In this document: positions 40,700 to 50,764 of the stretch, piece by piece
Layout: every line of letters starts with the position of its first letter
How positions within the stretch are numbered: position 1 is the stretch's first letter
DNA from: Actinomycetes bacterium
GTDB taxonomy: Bacteria > Actinomycetota > Acidimicrobiia > Acidimicrobiales > SZUA-35
Direction: 5' to 3'
DNA: 56,010 nt
Assembly: GCA_024227975.1 (NCBI GenBank)
Contig: JAAETV010000061.1
Coordinates: 1 to 56,010, forward strand
Position numbers and translations under genes: made by a program
The notes under the pieces: generated by a model
Database searches by the model: none
Told to the model about the DNA's origin: nothing
What the model saw: only the letters and a program-made list of their open reading frames with translations

Positions 40700-41764
40700 A
40701 TGCGATCCTCTCATGGCGAAGAGCGAGGTCCGGCTGCGAAGAGAGCTCTGGAAGTAGGAGTTGAGCCCAAGGTCTCCCGATCAATCCTGATCTCTGGCCC
40801 CGACGAAATCGCTGCCCCCAGTTGTCCTTCTGATCCTGGGCCTGAGGGTGATCCGACCGCAATTTGGTTCGACGATGAACTGAACTCATCGGTCCGGCTC
40901 GAGTCCGACCCTGGTCTGCATGCGGCTGTGTACGCATCCGAGCCGGGTCCGGAGTCGGTCTGGGCTGACCTCGGCCATGAGCCGGGTCGCGGTTATCCGA
41001 ACGTCGGACTCTGGGATGAGACGATCCCCGCCCATGTCCCACTACCGGTGCCGCCATTGGCAATGGACGAGCCAACCATGGTCGTCGAGCACCAGTCGGC
41101 TCCTGGCGGGACCCTCCTACTCGAAGAGAGGGGCAACGGGTCAGTAGATGCCCATGCTCGAAGCTATGGCGGCCATCGTGGCGAGCGTGACCAGTCAGCC
41201 GTCGTTCGCCAGGTCGTCCTGCTCGCCGTCTGTCTGGTTCTGGCCTTGGCTGTCATCGCCGTTGTGGCCCCTGGCGGATTCCGATTGGCCTCCGGTGGTG
41301 AGTCGAACGGGGCCGACCTGGTCCCTGGGTCGGTTGCCAAGCAAGGTGATCTCGATGTGCGGGGCACCAGCTCCGTTTCGACCCCCCGCCGACTTGGTGC
41401 CGGCGCCCAGGGTGACGGAGGTCTGGAGCCAGAACCGACTGAAACCTCGCAGGAACCGGTGCCCTCGTCGAGTGCTACCACCGAGACCACCGTCTCGACC
41501 TCGTCAACGACCTTGGATCCAACAACCAGCTCGACTAGTGGCTCGACAACAACAACACCGTCGACGACGCCAACAACGGATCCGGGCTCGTCGACGTCTT
41601 CGTCGACCGATACCTCAACCAGTAGCACTACCGAGACAACGACTACGACTCTGTCGACAACCACGTCATCGACTGCAACGTCCTCGACCTCCACCTCGTC
41701 AACCTCGACTTCATCGTCGTCCACGACGACCAGCGAGTCGACGACGACGACCACCACGTCCTAG
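40700..41764 (+). CDS. Single-pass membrane protein with long Ser/Thr-rich stalk
   Basis: The protein has 354 residues from the ATG at 40700, which has GGTGGA five bases upstream. An ATG at 40619 in the same frame is possible but lies in an A+T-rich leader. About 165 acidic, Pro-rich cytoplasmic residues precede one membrane helix (QVVLLAVCLVLALAVIAVVA). An outer region follows, in which the last 95 residues are nearly all Ser and Thr. The tract is encoded by varied codons, not by a simple DNA repeat. Such a stalk is likely to be O-glycosylated. Function unknown; the layout recalls anti-sigma-like or wall-spanning proteins. Confidence 0.7.
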   Translation: MRSSHGEERGPAAKRALEVGVEPKVSRSILISGPDEIAAPSCPSDPGPEGDPTAIWFDDELNSSVRLESDPGLHAAVYASEPGPESVWADLGHEPGRGYPNVGLWDETIPAHVPLPVPPLAMDEPTMVVEHQSAPGGTLLLEERGNGSVDAHARSYGGHRGERDQSAVVRQVVLLAVCLVLALAVIAVVAPGGFRLASGGESNGADLVPGSVAKQGDLDVRGTSSVSTPRRLGAGAQGDGGLEPEPTETSQEPVPSSSATTETTVSTSSTTLDPTTSSTSGSTTTTPSTTPTTDPGSSTSSSTDTSTSSTTETTTTTLSTTTSSTATSSTSTSSTSTSSSSTTTSESTTTTTTS

Positions 41765-41853
41765 CCCAGGGGCATGTTCAGGTCGGCTGATCCAGGACCC
41801 GGGTAGTGGTTCCAGCCCAGCTGGCCGGGACCTTGGCCAAGAGGCCCACTCCT

Positions 41854-43425
41854 TCAGTCGTAGGTCGCTTCGATGACCCATTGCTGGTGTTCGAGAGCCA
41901 CGAGGTGGGCCGAGCCATCTTCGAGAACGACCTGGAAGCGGGCCCGACGACGGTGGGTGAGAGGGTCCCACCAGCGCTGATCGGCTGGCCATGGCCCAGC
42001 CCAAGCCACGATCGAGCGGGCTCGGGGCAATATCGCCACCCCTGCCTCGATTGGGCGGATCAGGATGGGATTCCCCGTCGGTTCGCCCCGTCCGTCGACG
42101 CCAAGGAGTTGGCCCTGATCGTCGAGCACCTCGACCGGGATCGGATCAGGAGCGATATGGGCCGGAGCGGGAGCCGGGATCTGCCCTGGCCACGGCTCCT
42201 GGACCCAGCTCGGCTCGGTCGCCGGCCGCTCCTCGGCTAGATCGACGGCGGCCGCTGGCACCAGGATGATCCGTTCACCGGGGCCAACCCCACCCCGCCA
42301 CTCGGGGACCGAGACCGCCTCGGGGCCGAGCATGGCCTGGAGGCGGGCCACCACCCGAGTCACATCATCGGCTCGCTCATTGCGACCACCCCAGAATCCG
42401 AGCTGGCGCCCAGTGGCCGGCACCACCTCATCAGGAATCAGGGTCAGACGGGCGATACCAGACGTCGGGCCTCCCTGTGTCGAGCGAAGCCAGCTGTCGA
42501 GCTGCCAGCGGGTCCGGTCGGCGATGGCGGCGGCTGAAAGGGCACCCTCATGGCGCCAGAGACGAAGCTGGATCTGACCCTGCTCGGTCTCGGCCTCGAT
42601 GGCGACCCGGATGCAGGCCAACCCCTCGGTCGACAAGCCGGCATGGAGCTCGTCGGCCAGCATCTTGGCCACGAAGGCACACCCCTCGATCCGCTCTGCT
42701 GGGGGCTCGAACTGCCAGGTAGCGGCTAGATCGGGAGCAGGGCGGCGCAGGTCGGGCGGGTAGTCATCCTCTCCCCGGGCCAGACGGTGGGCCAGTTGCC
42801 CCTCCTGTCCGAAACGACCGACGACGTCAGCTGGAGGAAGGGCAGCGAAGGCCCCGAGGGATTTGAGCCCGAGACGACGCAGGACGCTGGTGAGATCGGG
42901 GAGCTCGAGGGCATCGATGGTGAAGCCAGCCAGGAACTCGGCGGCGGCACCAGGGGCGACGATCATCGGACCCTCGACGGCTTGGGTCGAACCGGCGGCC
43001 AGGCGGGCGGCGAAGATCCCATCGGCGATGCCGACCCTGCTCTCCCCTCGCCGCGCCAGTACGGGGTCGACTACGGCCAACACCTGTTCGGCCAGGGCGT
43101 GATCGCCACCGAAGAACCGTGATGGGCCCCGGGTTGGGAACCCGATCAGGCCGGGCCCGCTCACCTCGATACGGGGGGTGATGGCTTCGAGGGCAGCCGC
43201 GACCGGTTCGAACAGGCGAGCTTCCCGGTCGGGGTCACACTCCAGCACAGCGAGCTCGGGGCATCGGCTCTGGGCTTCCCTCCGTCGCAGGCCGAGCTGC
43301 ACCCCCTCAGCCCGGGCCGCAGGTGAGGTGGCGATCACCCGGTTGGCCACGGTCACGATGGCCGGCTCGTCAAGCGGGATACCCCAGGCGATGATGGGCC
43401 AGTCAGGACACCACACGACCGTCAT
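41854..43425 (-). CDS. imuB: ImuB-type Y-family polymerase homologue
   Basis: The 523-residue protein from the ATG at 43425 follows a GGGAGG site. It has the ImuB opening VVWCPDWPIIAWG, a Y-family palm and little finger (SRCPELAVLECDPDREARLF), and ITPRIEVSGPGLIGF where active polymerases have the catalytic Asp-Glu pair. The pair is missing, as in known ImuB, which acts as an adaptor for the error-prone polymerase DnaE2 (ImuC). It follows the ImuA'-like gene by 17 bases. No imuC is seen in the window. Confidence 0.92.
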   Translation of the reverse strand: MTVVWCPDWPIIAWGIPLDEPAIVTVANRVIATSPAARAEGVQLGLRRREAQSRCPELAVLECDPDREARLFEPVAAALEAITPRIEVSGPGLIGFPTRGPSRFFGGDHALAEQVLAVVDPVLARRGESRVGIADGIFAARLAAGSTQAVEGPMIVAPGAAAEFLAGFTIDALELPDLTSVLRRLGLKSLGAFAALPPADVVGRFGQEGQLAHRLARGEDDYPPDLRRPAPDLAATWQFEPPAERIEGCAFVAKMLADELHAGLSTEGLACIRVAIEAETEQGQIQLRLWRHEGALSAAAIADRTRWQLDSWLRSTQGGPTSGIARLTLIPDEVVPATGRQLGFWGGRNERADDVTRVVARLQAMLGPEAVSVPEWRGGVGPGERIILVPAAAVDLAEERPATEPSWVQEPWPGQIPAPAPAHIAPDPIPVEVLDDQGQLLGVDGRGEPTGNPILIRPIEAGVAILPRARSIVAWAGPWPADQRWWDPLTHRRRARFQVVLEDGSAHLVALEHQQWVIEATYD

Positions 43426-43442
43426 CCGGATGCCTCCCACCG

Positions 43443-44150
43443 TCAGCTCACTCTGGCCAAGGGCTCAACCAGCGCAGGCTCGGGCCGGGGAGCCGGGACG
43501 GGATCGACGAACGCCAGGCTCCCGCCGGGTCCGGGAAGCAGAACCGATACCTGGCGTCGACGAGCCGAGGAACGACGACCCACGGCCTCGACCGAGAGCT
43601 GACGCCACTGGAGGTGGCCATGGCCCTGTCCGACTCCCTCCCACCGCTCAGGCTTGGTGGTGATCGTGAGGTCGAGGGCCTGAGGCCAGTGCCGCCCCCC
43701 GTCGAGGAGGAGCAATGTCGAGCCCTGCTCTCGGGCCCGGGCAGTGAGACGCCGAGCATCACGGTGGCCGACTTCTCGGTGAGGAGAGAGGGCGACGACC
43801 CCCATCACCTCAACCAGGGCGGCCACGACAGTAGCCAGCTGGGCTGACGGGGGCGTCTCGATCAGGAGGAGCCGATCAAGGCGGACACCGACCTCGGCTG
43901 CTGACAACAAGCCGAGCTCCTCGACCCCGACGATGGCCATCCAGCCATCGTTGCCGAGAAGGCTCCCGGCCATAGCCATAGCCAGCGACCAGTTTCCGGG
44001 CCCTCGAAACCCTACTGACTGGCCCTTCTGGAGACCCCCGAAGGGAAAGAGGGGCTGGAGGGGTTCAGGGACAGCCAACAGCTGCTCCCGGGCTAGGGTG
44101 ACTGGAGCCAAGCGGTCCTGAAGCTCTCGAAGTTTGGCCGATCGAGCCAT
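43443..44150 (-). CDS. ImuA'-like RecA-fold protein
   Basis: The 235-residue protein has a short RecA-like core (LFPFGGLQKGQSVGFRGPG, MAIVGVEELGLL, TLLLLDGG) without a full Walker A lysine, as in the mycobacterial ImuA' group. It is the first gene of an ImuA'-ImuB operon under a LexA box 11 bases upstream of the ATG. Together with ImuB it would recruit DnaE2 for damage-induced mutagenesis. The identification rests on position and fold rather than strong motifs. Confidence 0.82.
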   Translation of the reverse strand: MARSAKLRELQDRLAPVTLAREQLLAVPEPLQPLFPFGGLQKGQSVGFRGPGNWSLAMAMAGSLLGNDGWMAIVGVEELGLLSAAEVGVRLDRLLLIETPPSAQLATVVAALVEVMGVVALSPHREVGHRDARRLTARAREQGSTLLLLDGGRHWPQALDLTITTKPERWEGVGQGHGHLQWRQLSVEAVGRRSSARRRQVSVLLPGPGGSLAFVDPVPAPRPEPALVEPLARVS

Positions 44151-44160
44151 CCCCTATGGT

Positions 44161-44185
44161 CGAACAAATGTTCGGTTCTTGTCAA
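44161..44185 (-). promoter_or_regulatory. LexA (SOS) box and -35 element of the imuA'-imuB operon
   Basis: A perfect actinobacterial SOS box, CGAAC-AAAT-GTTCG, occupies 44161-44174, ending 11 bases from the imuA' start. On the same strand, TTGACA (44180-44185 in the + numbering) forms a consensus -35 box, so the LexA site fills the spacer to the -10 region. LexA bound here would block RNA polymerase until DNA damage. Confidence 0.88.
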
Positions 44186-44258
44186 GGGCTGCGGCTAAGG
44201 GCGGGCAGCCACGGATTTCGTACCCCAGGTTTCTCACTGAAGCTAACGTGCGGGCCCA

Positions 44259-46403
44259 ATGGCTCTGATGTTGGGAATCGATACAGGAGGTACGTTCACC
44301 GATGCGGTGGTCGTCGAACATGGTTCGGGTCGGGTGGTGGCGACGGCCAAGGCTTCCACGACTCATCATGAGCTTGCCATCGGTATCAAGGGTGCCCTGA
44401 AAGCCGTTCTATCCGAACCGGAGGTCGAGCCCGAGGCGATTGCTCTCGTCTCGCTCTCGACCACCCTGGCTACCAACGCCCTGGTCGAAGGACATGGTGA
44501 TCCGGCCTGCCTCGTCATGATCGGCTTCACCCCGGCCGAGGTCGCTCGCCTCGGCCAGAGCCAGACCACCAGCGGGGTAGGTGAGGGGGCAGGTGCGATG
44601 GTCGGTGAGGCGAACGAGCTGATTACCATCGAGGGTGGCCACGACGCTCTGGGTCAGGAGTTGGCTCCCGTCGATGTCGCCACCCTGGAGCGGTCACTGA
44701 TCGAGGTCTCTCCGCTGGTGTCGGCCTATGCCGTTGCTAGCCAGTTCAGTGTTCGCAATCCGGCCCACGAGCTGGTCGTGGCCGAGGTGATCAGGGCCAG
44801 GACGGCTATGCCGGTCACTGCCAGTCATGAGCTCTCGGCCCGACTCGATGGCCCCCGTCGGGCCACCACGGCCCTGCTCAATGCGCGGCTCATTGCCATG
44901 ATCGGGCGTCTGGAGCTGGCGGTGCGGTCCTCAGTGACGGCGGCCGGCATCGATGCCCCTTTCATGATGGTGCGAGGTGACGGGTCCCTAGCCGCGGCCG
45001 CCTTCGCCGCCAAACGTCCGATCGAGACCATCTTGTCTGGCCCTGCCGCCAGCACGATCGGGGTGCGCCATCTGGCCGGCCATGATGGTGTTGGGGAAGA
45101 GGCCATCGACGGTCTGGTCGTTGACATCGGGGGGACCACGACCGATCTGGCGGTCATGGAGGGAGGCCGGCTGAAGCTGGCCACCGATGGTGCAGTTGTG
45201 GCTGGTCACCGGACCATGGTCGAGGCTGTCGCTCTGACGACCAGGGGACTGGGAGGAGACAGCGAGGTGCATTCGGGACGGCCCCTCCTGCTTGGGCCAG
45301 GCCGGGCCATCCCCCTTTCCCGGCTTGCCATTGAGTATCCCGTCGTCGTCGATCTCCTGGTCGAGCAGGTGGCAGCAAAGGCACGAAAAGGCCAGGGTCG
45401 CTTCCTGGTTCTGCTCACTCCTACCCGGTCGAATGTAGGGGTCGGCCCGAGCCTGGTTTCCAATGGACTCGATGAGTGCCAACGGCAGGTCATGGCGGCG
45501 CTGGCAGACGGGCCACGACCTGAGCACGATGTTGTGTCGTCGGCCAGGGTTGGGCGAGTCGTAGATCGGTTGCGGGCTCAGGGCTTGATCCGGGTGTCCA
45601 CCTTCACCCCAACCGATGCAGCCCTACTTCTCGGCCGGCTCGAGCCTTCAGTCTTCATCAGTGAAAACGTGGCCGATGAAGCCACCCGAACCGCTCGGGC
45701 CCAGGAAGCGGCCCGCCTCGGGGCTGTGCTCATGGCTCGGTCTCGTACCACTGACGGGCTTCCGCTGGCGGCCTCTGGCCAGGAGCTGGCGGCCATGGTC
45801 GAACAGGCATTGATTGACGGGTCGGTGGAGGTGGTGCTGGAAACGGCTCTGGCTGCGGACGGCTTGCTCGATCCTGCTGGTCTCGTCCGCTCCCCACTGG
45901 TTCGGGCCGCTCTGGCTGGTCATCGTGGGCTCACCACTCCCTCGATCTCGTTGACCGATCCACTGGTCGCGGTCGGCGCGTCGGCCAATCTCTACTATCC
46001 GGCGGTGGCGGCAATACTGGGGACCGGATTCCTGGTCCCCTCACACGCTGGGGTGGCAAATGCTGTCGGGGCCGCCGTGGCCAGGATCGAGATCCGTCGT
46101 CAGCTCACCATCAGTCACCCCCGGGCCGGGCAATACTGCCTCCATCATCAGGACCAGCCAGTGTTCGCTTCGGTCGACAAGGCCCGGGTCCATGGAGAGA
46201 AGGTTCTCACCACCCATGTGCAGGCTCTAGCTGTCGAGGCCGGGGCCATCTCCCCCGAGGTCACCCTCCGCTGGACGGCGAAGATGGCCCCGATCGGCAA
46301 CAGGATCGACCTGGTCGAGGGGACCATCGAAGCGACAGCCAGTGGGCACCCCCTCCTGACCGAGCCATCCTCACGGACCGAGGTGGTGGATGACGCCGGC
46401 TGA
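44259..46403 (+). CDS. Hydantoinase/oxoprolinase family protein (HyuA-like)
   Basis: The 714-residue protein has the N-terminal actin-like half (MLGIDTGGTFTDAVVVEHG; core GIDTGGTFTDAV), STTLATNALVEG, and the ATPase core VDIGGTTTDLAVMEGG with GLGGDSEV. These match HyuA of ATP-dependent hydantoinases and 5-oxoprolinases. HyuB, normally encoded beside it, is missing, and the following gene is a DUF3626 protein that overlaps it by 14 bases. The C-terminal 250 residues are less typical. The reaction is probably ATP-dependent ring opening or a related step; not proven. Confidence 0.82.
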   Translation: MALMLGIDTGGTFTDAVVVEHGSGRVVATAKASTTHHELAIGIKGALKAVLSEPEVEPEAIALVSLSTTLATNALVEGHGDPACLVMIGFTPAEVARLGQSQTTSGVGEGAGAMVGEANELITIEGGHDALGQELAPVDVATLERSLIEVSPLVSAYAVASQFSVRNPAHELVVAEVIRARTAMPVTASHELSARLDGPRRATTALLNARLIAMIGRLELAVRSSVTAAGIDAPFMMVRGDGSLAAAAFAAKRPIETILSGPAASTIGVRHLAGHDGVGEEAIDGLVVDIGGTTTDLAVMEGGRLKLATDGAVVAGHRTMVEAVALTTRGLGGDSEVHSGRPLLLGPGRAIPLSRLAIEYPVVVDLLVEQVAAKARKGQGRFLVLLTPTRSNVGVGPSLVSNGLDECQRQVMAALADGPRPEHDVVSSARVGRVVDRLRAQGLIRVSTFTPTDAALLLGRLEPSVFISENVADEATRTARAQEAARLGAVLMARSRTTDGLPLAASGQELAAMVEQALIDGSVEVVLETALAADGLLDPAGLVRSPLVRAALAGHRGLTTPSISLTDPLVAVGASANLYYPAVAAILGTGFLVPSHAGVANAVGAAVARIEIRRQLTISHPRAGQYCLHHQDQPVFASVDKARVHGEKVLTTHVQALAVEAGAISPEVTLRWTAKMAPIGNRIDLVEGTIEATASGHPLLTEPSSRTEVVDDAG

Positions 46404-47457
46404 ACAGGCCGTGGCCACCGTCAGGCGATCCTCGCGAGAGGTCAGGGAAGACGCCAGACGAAGGTGGGATGCCGTCATTCCCGGCGAGGGAGTGGGCCCG
46501 TGGATCGAGCGGTTCCCGGTGGCAGGGCGGATCACCCTCAATTTCCATCCCGACCGGATCGTTTCATCGAGCCTCCGATCCAAGGATCCCATCACAGTCG
46601 CCGCTGGGCTGGCGGCCGACGGCCTCTATCGCAGCCAGTGGACTACCGGTATCTCCAATGGCGGTCGGTCGGCTGTCAAGGGGGGAGAGAGGGAGCAGTG
46701 GGAGCGGGACCTCTTCGCCGGAGCCTATGACGGCACCGATCTGGCAACCGTCGAACGCCCGATCTATGGGGCACTCGACCTGCTCAGAGACCCCCATGGT
46801 GGTTCGCCCCGCTTCGGCTCCAGTTTCGTCGTCCTCCGATCTGAAGCGGGGGCTCGGGCCACTATGTGTGTTGGCGACAGCCACCTCGGTCCGACCGACC
46901 TCGGTACCGTCGATGAGCCGGCGGCGATCCTGGCCGGGCTGGCTGAGCAGGCGGCGGGTGGGTATTTGCTCGGGAGGTCTCTGGGTACCGACGCCCTGCT
47001 GGCGGCCCTCGACCAGGATCTGGCCTCGGACAGACCTGCTCGCGACCTCGACCACTATGTCGAGGTCCAGATTCATGGTGGTGTCGACCTGCGAAACGAC
47101 GTTGCCGCCATCGTGGTCGACCCGTCCTTCGCAGCCACCGAGGTCGACAGCGCACTGTCCACCGCAGCGGCCCGCTACGGCTTCGAGCTGGTCTGGCACT
47201 CCGGCTCGGAACTGGCCGTGGTCGACATCCCAGGAGACTTTCGAGGTCCTACCATGCCCGCCCTGGGGCGACGGGTGGCGCTGGCCGTGGCCCATGGTGT
47301 GGTCGATGCCTATTCGATCGGGCGGGCGACCCATTCCCTCGAGTTGGGCCCACCCCAACCCGGCGGTGATCCGCCCGACTCCGAGATCCAGCAACTCAAG
47401 TACCTATGGCACACGGTGCTGGCCTTCGGCTCGGACATAGTCCCTCGAACGAGCTAG
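46390..47457 (+). CDS. DUF3626 family protein
   Basis: The 355-residue protein has ITLNFHPDR near residue 50, LYRSQWTTGISNGG, WERDLFAGAYDG, YGALDLLRDPHGGSPRFGS and HYVEVQIHGG, which I recognise as the DUF3626 pattern found in some actinobacteria and proteobacteria. No function is known; the conserved His and Asp residues would suit an enzyme. It overlaps the HyuA-like gene and ends four bases from the convergent kinase gene. Confidence 0.72.
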   Translation: MTPAEQAVATVRRSSREVREDARRRWDAVIPGEGVGPWIERFPVAGRITLNFHPDRIVSSSLRSKDPITVAAGLAADGLYRSQWTTGISNGGRSAVKGGEREQWERDLFAGAYDGTDLATVERPIYGALDLLRDPHGGSPRFGSSFVVLRSEAGARATMCVGDSHLGPTDLGTVDEPAAILAGLAEQAAGGYLLGRSLGTDALLAALDQDLASDRPARDLDHYVEVQIHGGVDLRNDVAAIVVDPSFAATEVDSALSTAAARYGFELVWHSGSELAVVDIPGDFRGPTMPALGRRVALAVAHGVVDAYSIGRATHSLELGPPQPGGDPPDSEIQQLKYLWHTVLAFGSDIVPRTS

Positions 47458-47460
47458 TGC

Positions 47461-48534
47461 CTATCGCAATTGGCGTGGTTCGAGGGCGACCACGTCGGCT
47501 TCGGTGGTCGCCTCATGATCGCCGACGGGGCAGTTCTGACCCTCCACGGCGACGATGTCGGCCCCGATGTCGGCATAGACGTCGCTCAACAGCTCGAAGT
47601 GCTGGTCGTCGTCGAAGGTACCAACGACAGCACCCCCTGAACCGGCGAACGTGGCCTGTGAATTGGCCGACTCGGCAACCTCGACCAGTTCCAGCTGGGA
47701 AGGTGGGATCGGGCCGAGCAAGCGACGGAGCTGCATATTGCGTCCGATCAACGAGGCGAACCCCTCACTGTCCTTCCAGCGCAAGGCGGCACGACCCTCG
47801 ACGACCAGACCCGCAAGCTCGCGCAGGGTCTCCCGGACGTGGGAGTCACCGACTTCGAAGCGACTGCGGAGTCGCTGGTGATAGGCATCGCTCGGTTCGG
47901 CTGAACCTTCACGGTAGGCCAGGAACAGGGCTGGGAGTGAGGTCGGGTCCTCCGGCTCATAGACCCCGTGGCTGACCCCGAAGCGGGTATCGACGATGGG
48001 GTCGCCGAAGTCCATGGCCACCAGCCCCCCGTAGGTCTGCACCACCCGATCCTGGAGTCCGGCGGCCAGACCGAGCTGGACCGTTTCCGCTCGCAGAGCA
48101 ACCGAAGGCAGGATCTCGTTGGGCAGATCGACCCCATAGTGCTCGCTGAGGCAGCGCAAGGTAGCGACCACCAATGCCGATGAGCCGCCCAGGCCGACCT
48201 GGCGGGGGATGGTGGTCCGATAACTCAGGCGAAAGCCATCGGAAAGGGGAGGGGCATCGATCGACTCGGCAACATCGACAAAGGTTCGGACCGCGGCTGC
48301 CAGCAGTTGGGGTCCGGTGCCATAGCCGTGATGGTCGAGGTGGTTGGTCATGGCCCCGACCGAGGCCCACGTCGGCTCGTCGGCGGGGAGACCCGTGATC
48401 TCGATCCTGTCTGCTCTCTCGAGGCTCACCGTGGCCTGAAATTGGGGGAGAGCCAAGCCGAGGGTCCTACCCCCATACCCATCAGACGGATTACCGAGTA
48501 TGCCGACCCGGGATGGGGCGGCATGGGCGATCAT
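47461..48534 (-). CDS. GHMP-family sugar kinase (glucuronokinase-like)
   Basis: The 357-residue protein opens with SRVGILGNPSDGYGGRTLG and has IPRQVGLGGSSALVVA, the GHMP phosphate loop, then AAGLQDRVVQTYGGLVAMDF. These stretches are strikingly like plant glucuronokinase, which makes glucuronate-1-phosphate, though other sugar-1-kinases of the family share parts of the pattern. It is the last gene of the Opp/Dpp-type importer operon and overlaps the Nfu_N-like gene by four bases. A sugar-acid kinase coupled to an importer suggests that the transported ligand contains a uronic acid or hexose; inference. Confidence 0.78.
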   Translation of the reverse strand: MIAHAAPSRVGILGNPSDGYGGRTLGLALPQFQATVSLERADRIEITGLPADEPTWASVGAMTNHLDHHGYGTGPQLLAAAVRTFVDVAESIDAPPLSDGFRLSYRTTIPRQVGLGGSSALVVATLRCLSEHYGVDLPNEILPSVALRAETVQLGLAAGLQDRVVQTYGGLVAMDFGDPIVDTRFGVSHGVYEPEDPTSLPALFLAYREGSAEPSDAYHQRLRSRFEVGDSHVRETLRELAGLVVEGRAALRWKDSEGFASLIGRNMQLRRLLGPIPPSQLELVEVAESANSQATFAGSGGAVVGTFDDDQHFELLSDVYADIGADIVAVEGQNCPVGDHEATTEADVVALEPRQLR

Positions 48535-48974
48535 GACCCGGTGGCGAACGACTCAGCGGTCGGAACCTCGACCCCGGGTCGGTAGTGCACGTAGAGATCC
48601 TCGATGAGCTCCCTGAGACCATCGCTTCTGGCGTCCTCGGACAGCTTGACCGTGATGGCCTGGCCGTAGATGTGGACCTCGTCGACCTGCCCAGTGCCGA
48701 ACAGAGCCTCAGCCAATCTGTCGGGAGGGCGATCGCCATGGATGGTGTCCCCCGAGGCGTAGCGCTCATGGCCCATGCCGGTGAACGAGCGATTGGTCTC
48801 GAATCGGACGAAAGCGGGCCGACTCGATGGTGTCTCCCTGACGGCTACTGGCTCTCCCATGAGCGGCCAAGGGTATCGGGTCGGGTGTTGTTCTGGCGTC
48901 AGCAGACACAGCTCCACCGCTCGGGGCATGACCCAGGCACCCCCCTTTGCGGGCGTGGCAATCAGCTTCGACAT
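48531..48974 (-). CDS. Nfu_N-like domain protein
   Basis: The 147-residue protein has an N-terminal segment of unknown type and then a domain with FVRFETNRSFTGMGHERY, LAEALFGTGQVDEVHIYGQAITVKL (core VDEVHIYGQAITVKL) and a C-terminal helix. This resembles the N-terminal domain of Nfu/NifU-type scaffolds. The CxxC iron-sulfur domain is absent. The gene is wedged between the transporter ATPase gene (11 bases upstream) and the kinase gene (overlap of four). Function unknown. Confidence 0.5.
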   Translation of the reverse strand: MSKLIATPAKGGAWVMPRAVELCLLTPEQHPTRYPWPLMGEPVAVRETPSSRPAFVRFETNRSFTGMGHERYASGDTIHGDRPPDRLAEALFGTGQVDEVHIYGQAITVKLSEDARSDGLRELIEDLYVHYRPGVEVPTAESFATGS

Positions 48975-48985
48975 CGCAAGGATGA

Positions 48986-49893
48986 CTACTCGGCGGCGAC
49001 GAAATGGCCAGGCTCGACCTCGACCAGGTCGACCTGGTCGGGTCTCTCATCAGGGCCCCAGATCGGGCTCGGAATCTCGCCCGTCAGCAACGGCCGGTCG
49101 CGGCGGAGGCGAGGGTCGGCGATCGGGACCGCTTCCAGCAGACGCTTGGTGTACGAGTGCCGGGGATCCTCGAAGATGGCGGCCCGGGTCCCCAGCTCGA
49201 CGATCTGGCCCAGGTACATGACGGCTACTCGATGGCTGATCCGCTCGATGACCGCCAGGTCGTGGCTGATGAATAGGTAGCTCAAACCCATTTCGGCTTG
49301 TAGATCCATCATCAGGTTGATGACCTGGGCCTGGATCGACACGTCGAGGGCAGACACGGCCTCGTCGGCAACGACCAGCTCCGGTTCGAGGGCCAGCGCT
49401 CGAGCGATACAGATCCGTTGCCGCTGCCCGCCCGAGAACTGGTGGGGGAACTGGTTGGCATGCTCGGGCTCCAACCCGACCCGGTTGAACAGGGCAGCTA
49501 CCCGGTCGTCGAGCTCCGAGCCCTTCTTCATCACCCGGTGGACGATCAGGGGCTCGGCCACCGCCCGGCCGACCTGGCGGCGGGGATCGAGGCTGGCGAA
49601 TGGATCCTGGAAGATGATCTGCATCTTCTTGCGATGCTCTCGCAGCGGTCGGGCTCTCATGCTGGTTATCTCGACCCCGTCGAGCATGATCCGACCGGCG
49701 GTCGGGTTCAGCAGCCGGACGATCAGCTGGGCCAATGTTGATTTGCCGCAGCCGCTCTCACCGACGACCGCCACCGTCTCGGCCCGGCCGACGGTGAGGG
49801 AGACCTTCTCGACGGCGTGGACCTTGGCCCGCCCCGGCGCCGGGAACTCCTTCGACAGGTCATCGACCTGCACCAGGGGCACCGATCCGGTCG

Positions 49894-49897
<4 letters not shown>
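48986..49897 (-). CDS. Peptide/nickel-type ABC transporter ATP-binding protein (OppF/DppF-like)
   Basis: The 303-residue ATPase has Walker [11 protein letters not shown]-loop [13 protein letters not shown], signature [15 protein letters not shown], and a Walker B read as [12 protein letters not shown] in place of the usual DEPTSALD. It carries the C-terminal oligopeptide-transporter extension ([12 protein letters not shown]). Its start overlaps the other ATPase gene by four bases. It powers import by the permeases encoded upstream. Confidence 0.93.
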
Positions 49898-50763
<866 letters not shown>

Positions 50764-50764
50764 G

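Noticed and set aside
41460..41761. Possible CRISPR or satellite repeat
   Set aside because: Apparent repetition comes from Ser and Thr codons in a coding tract; units and spacers are irregular.
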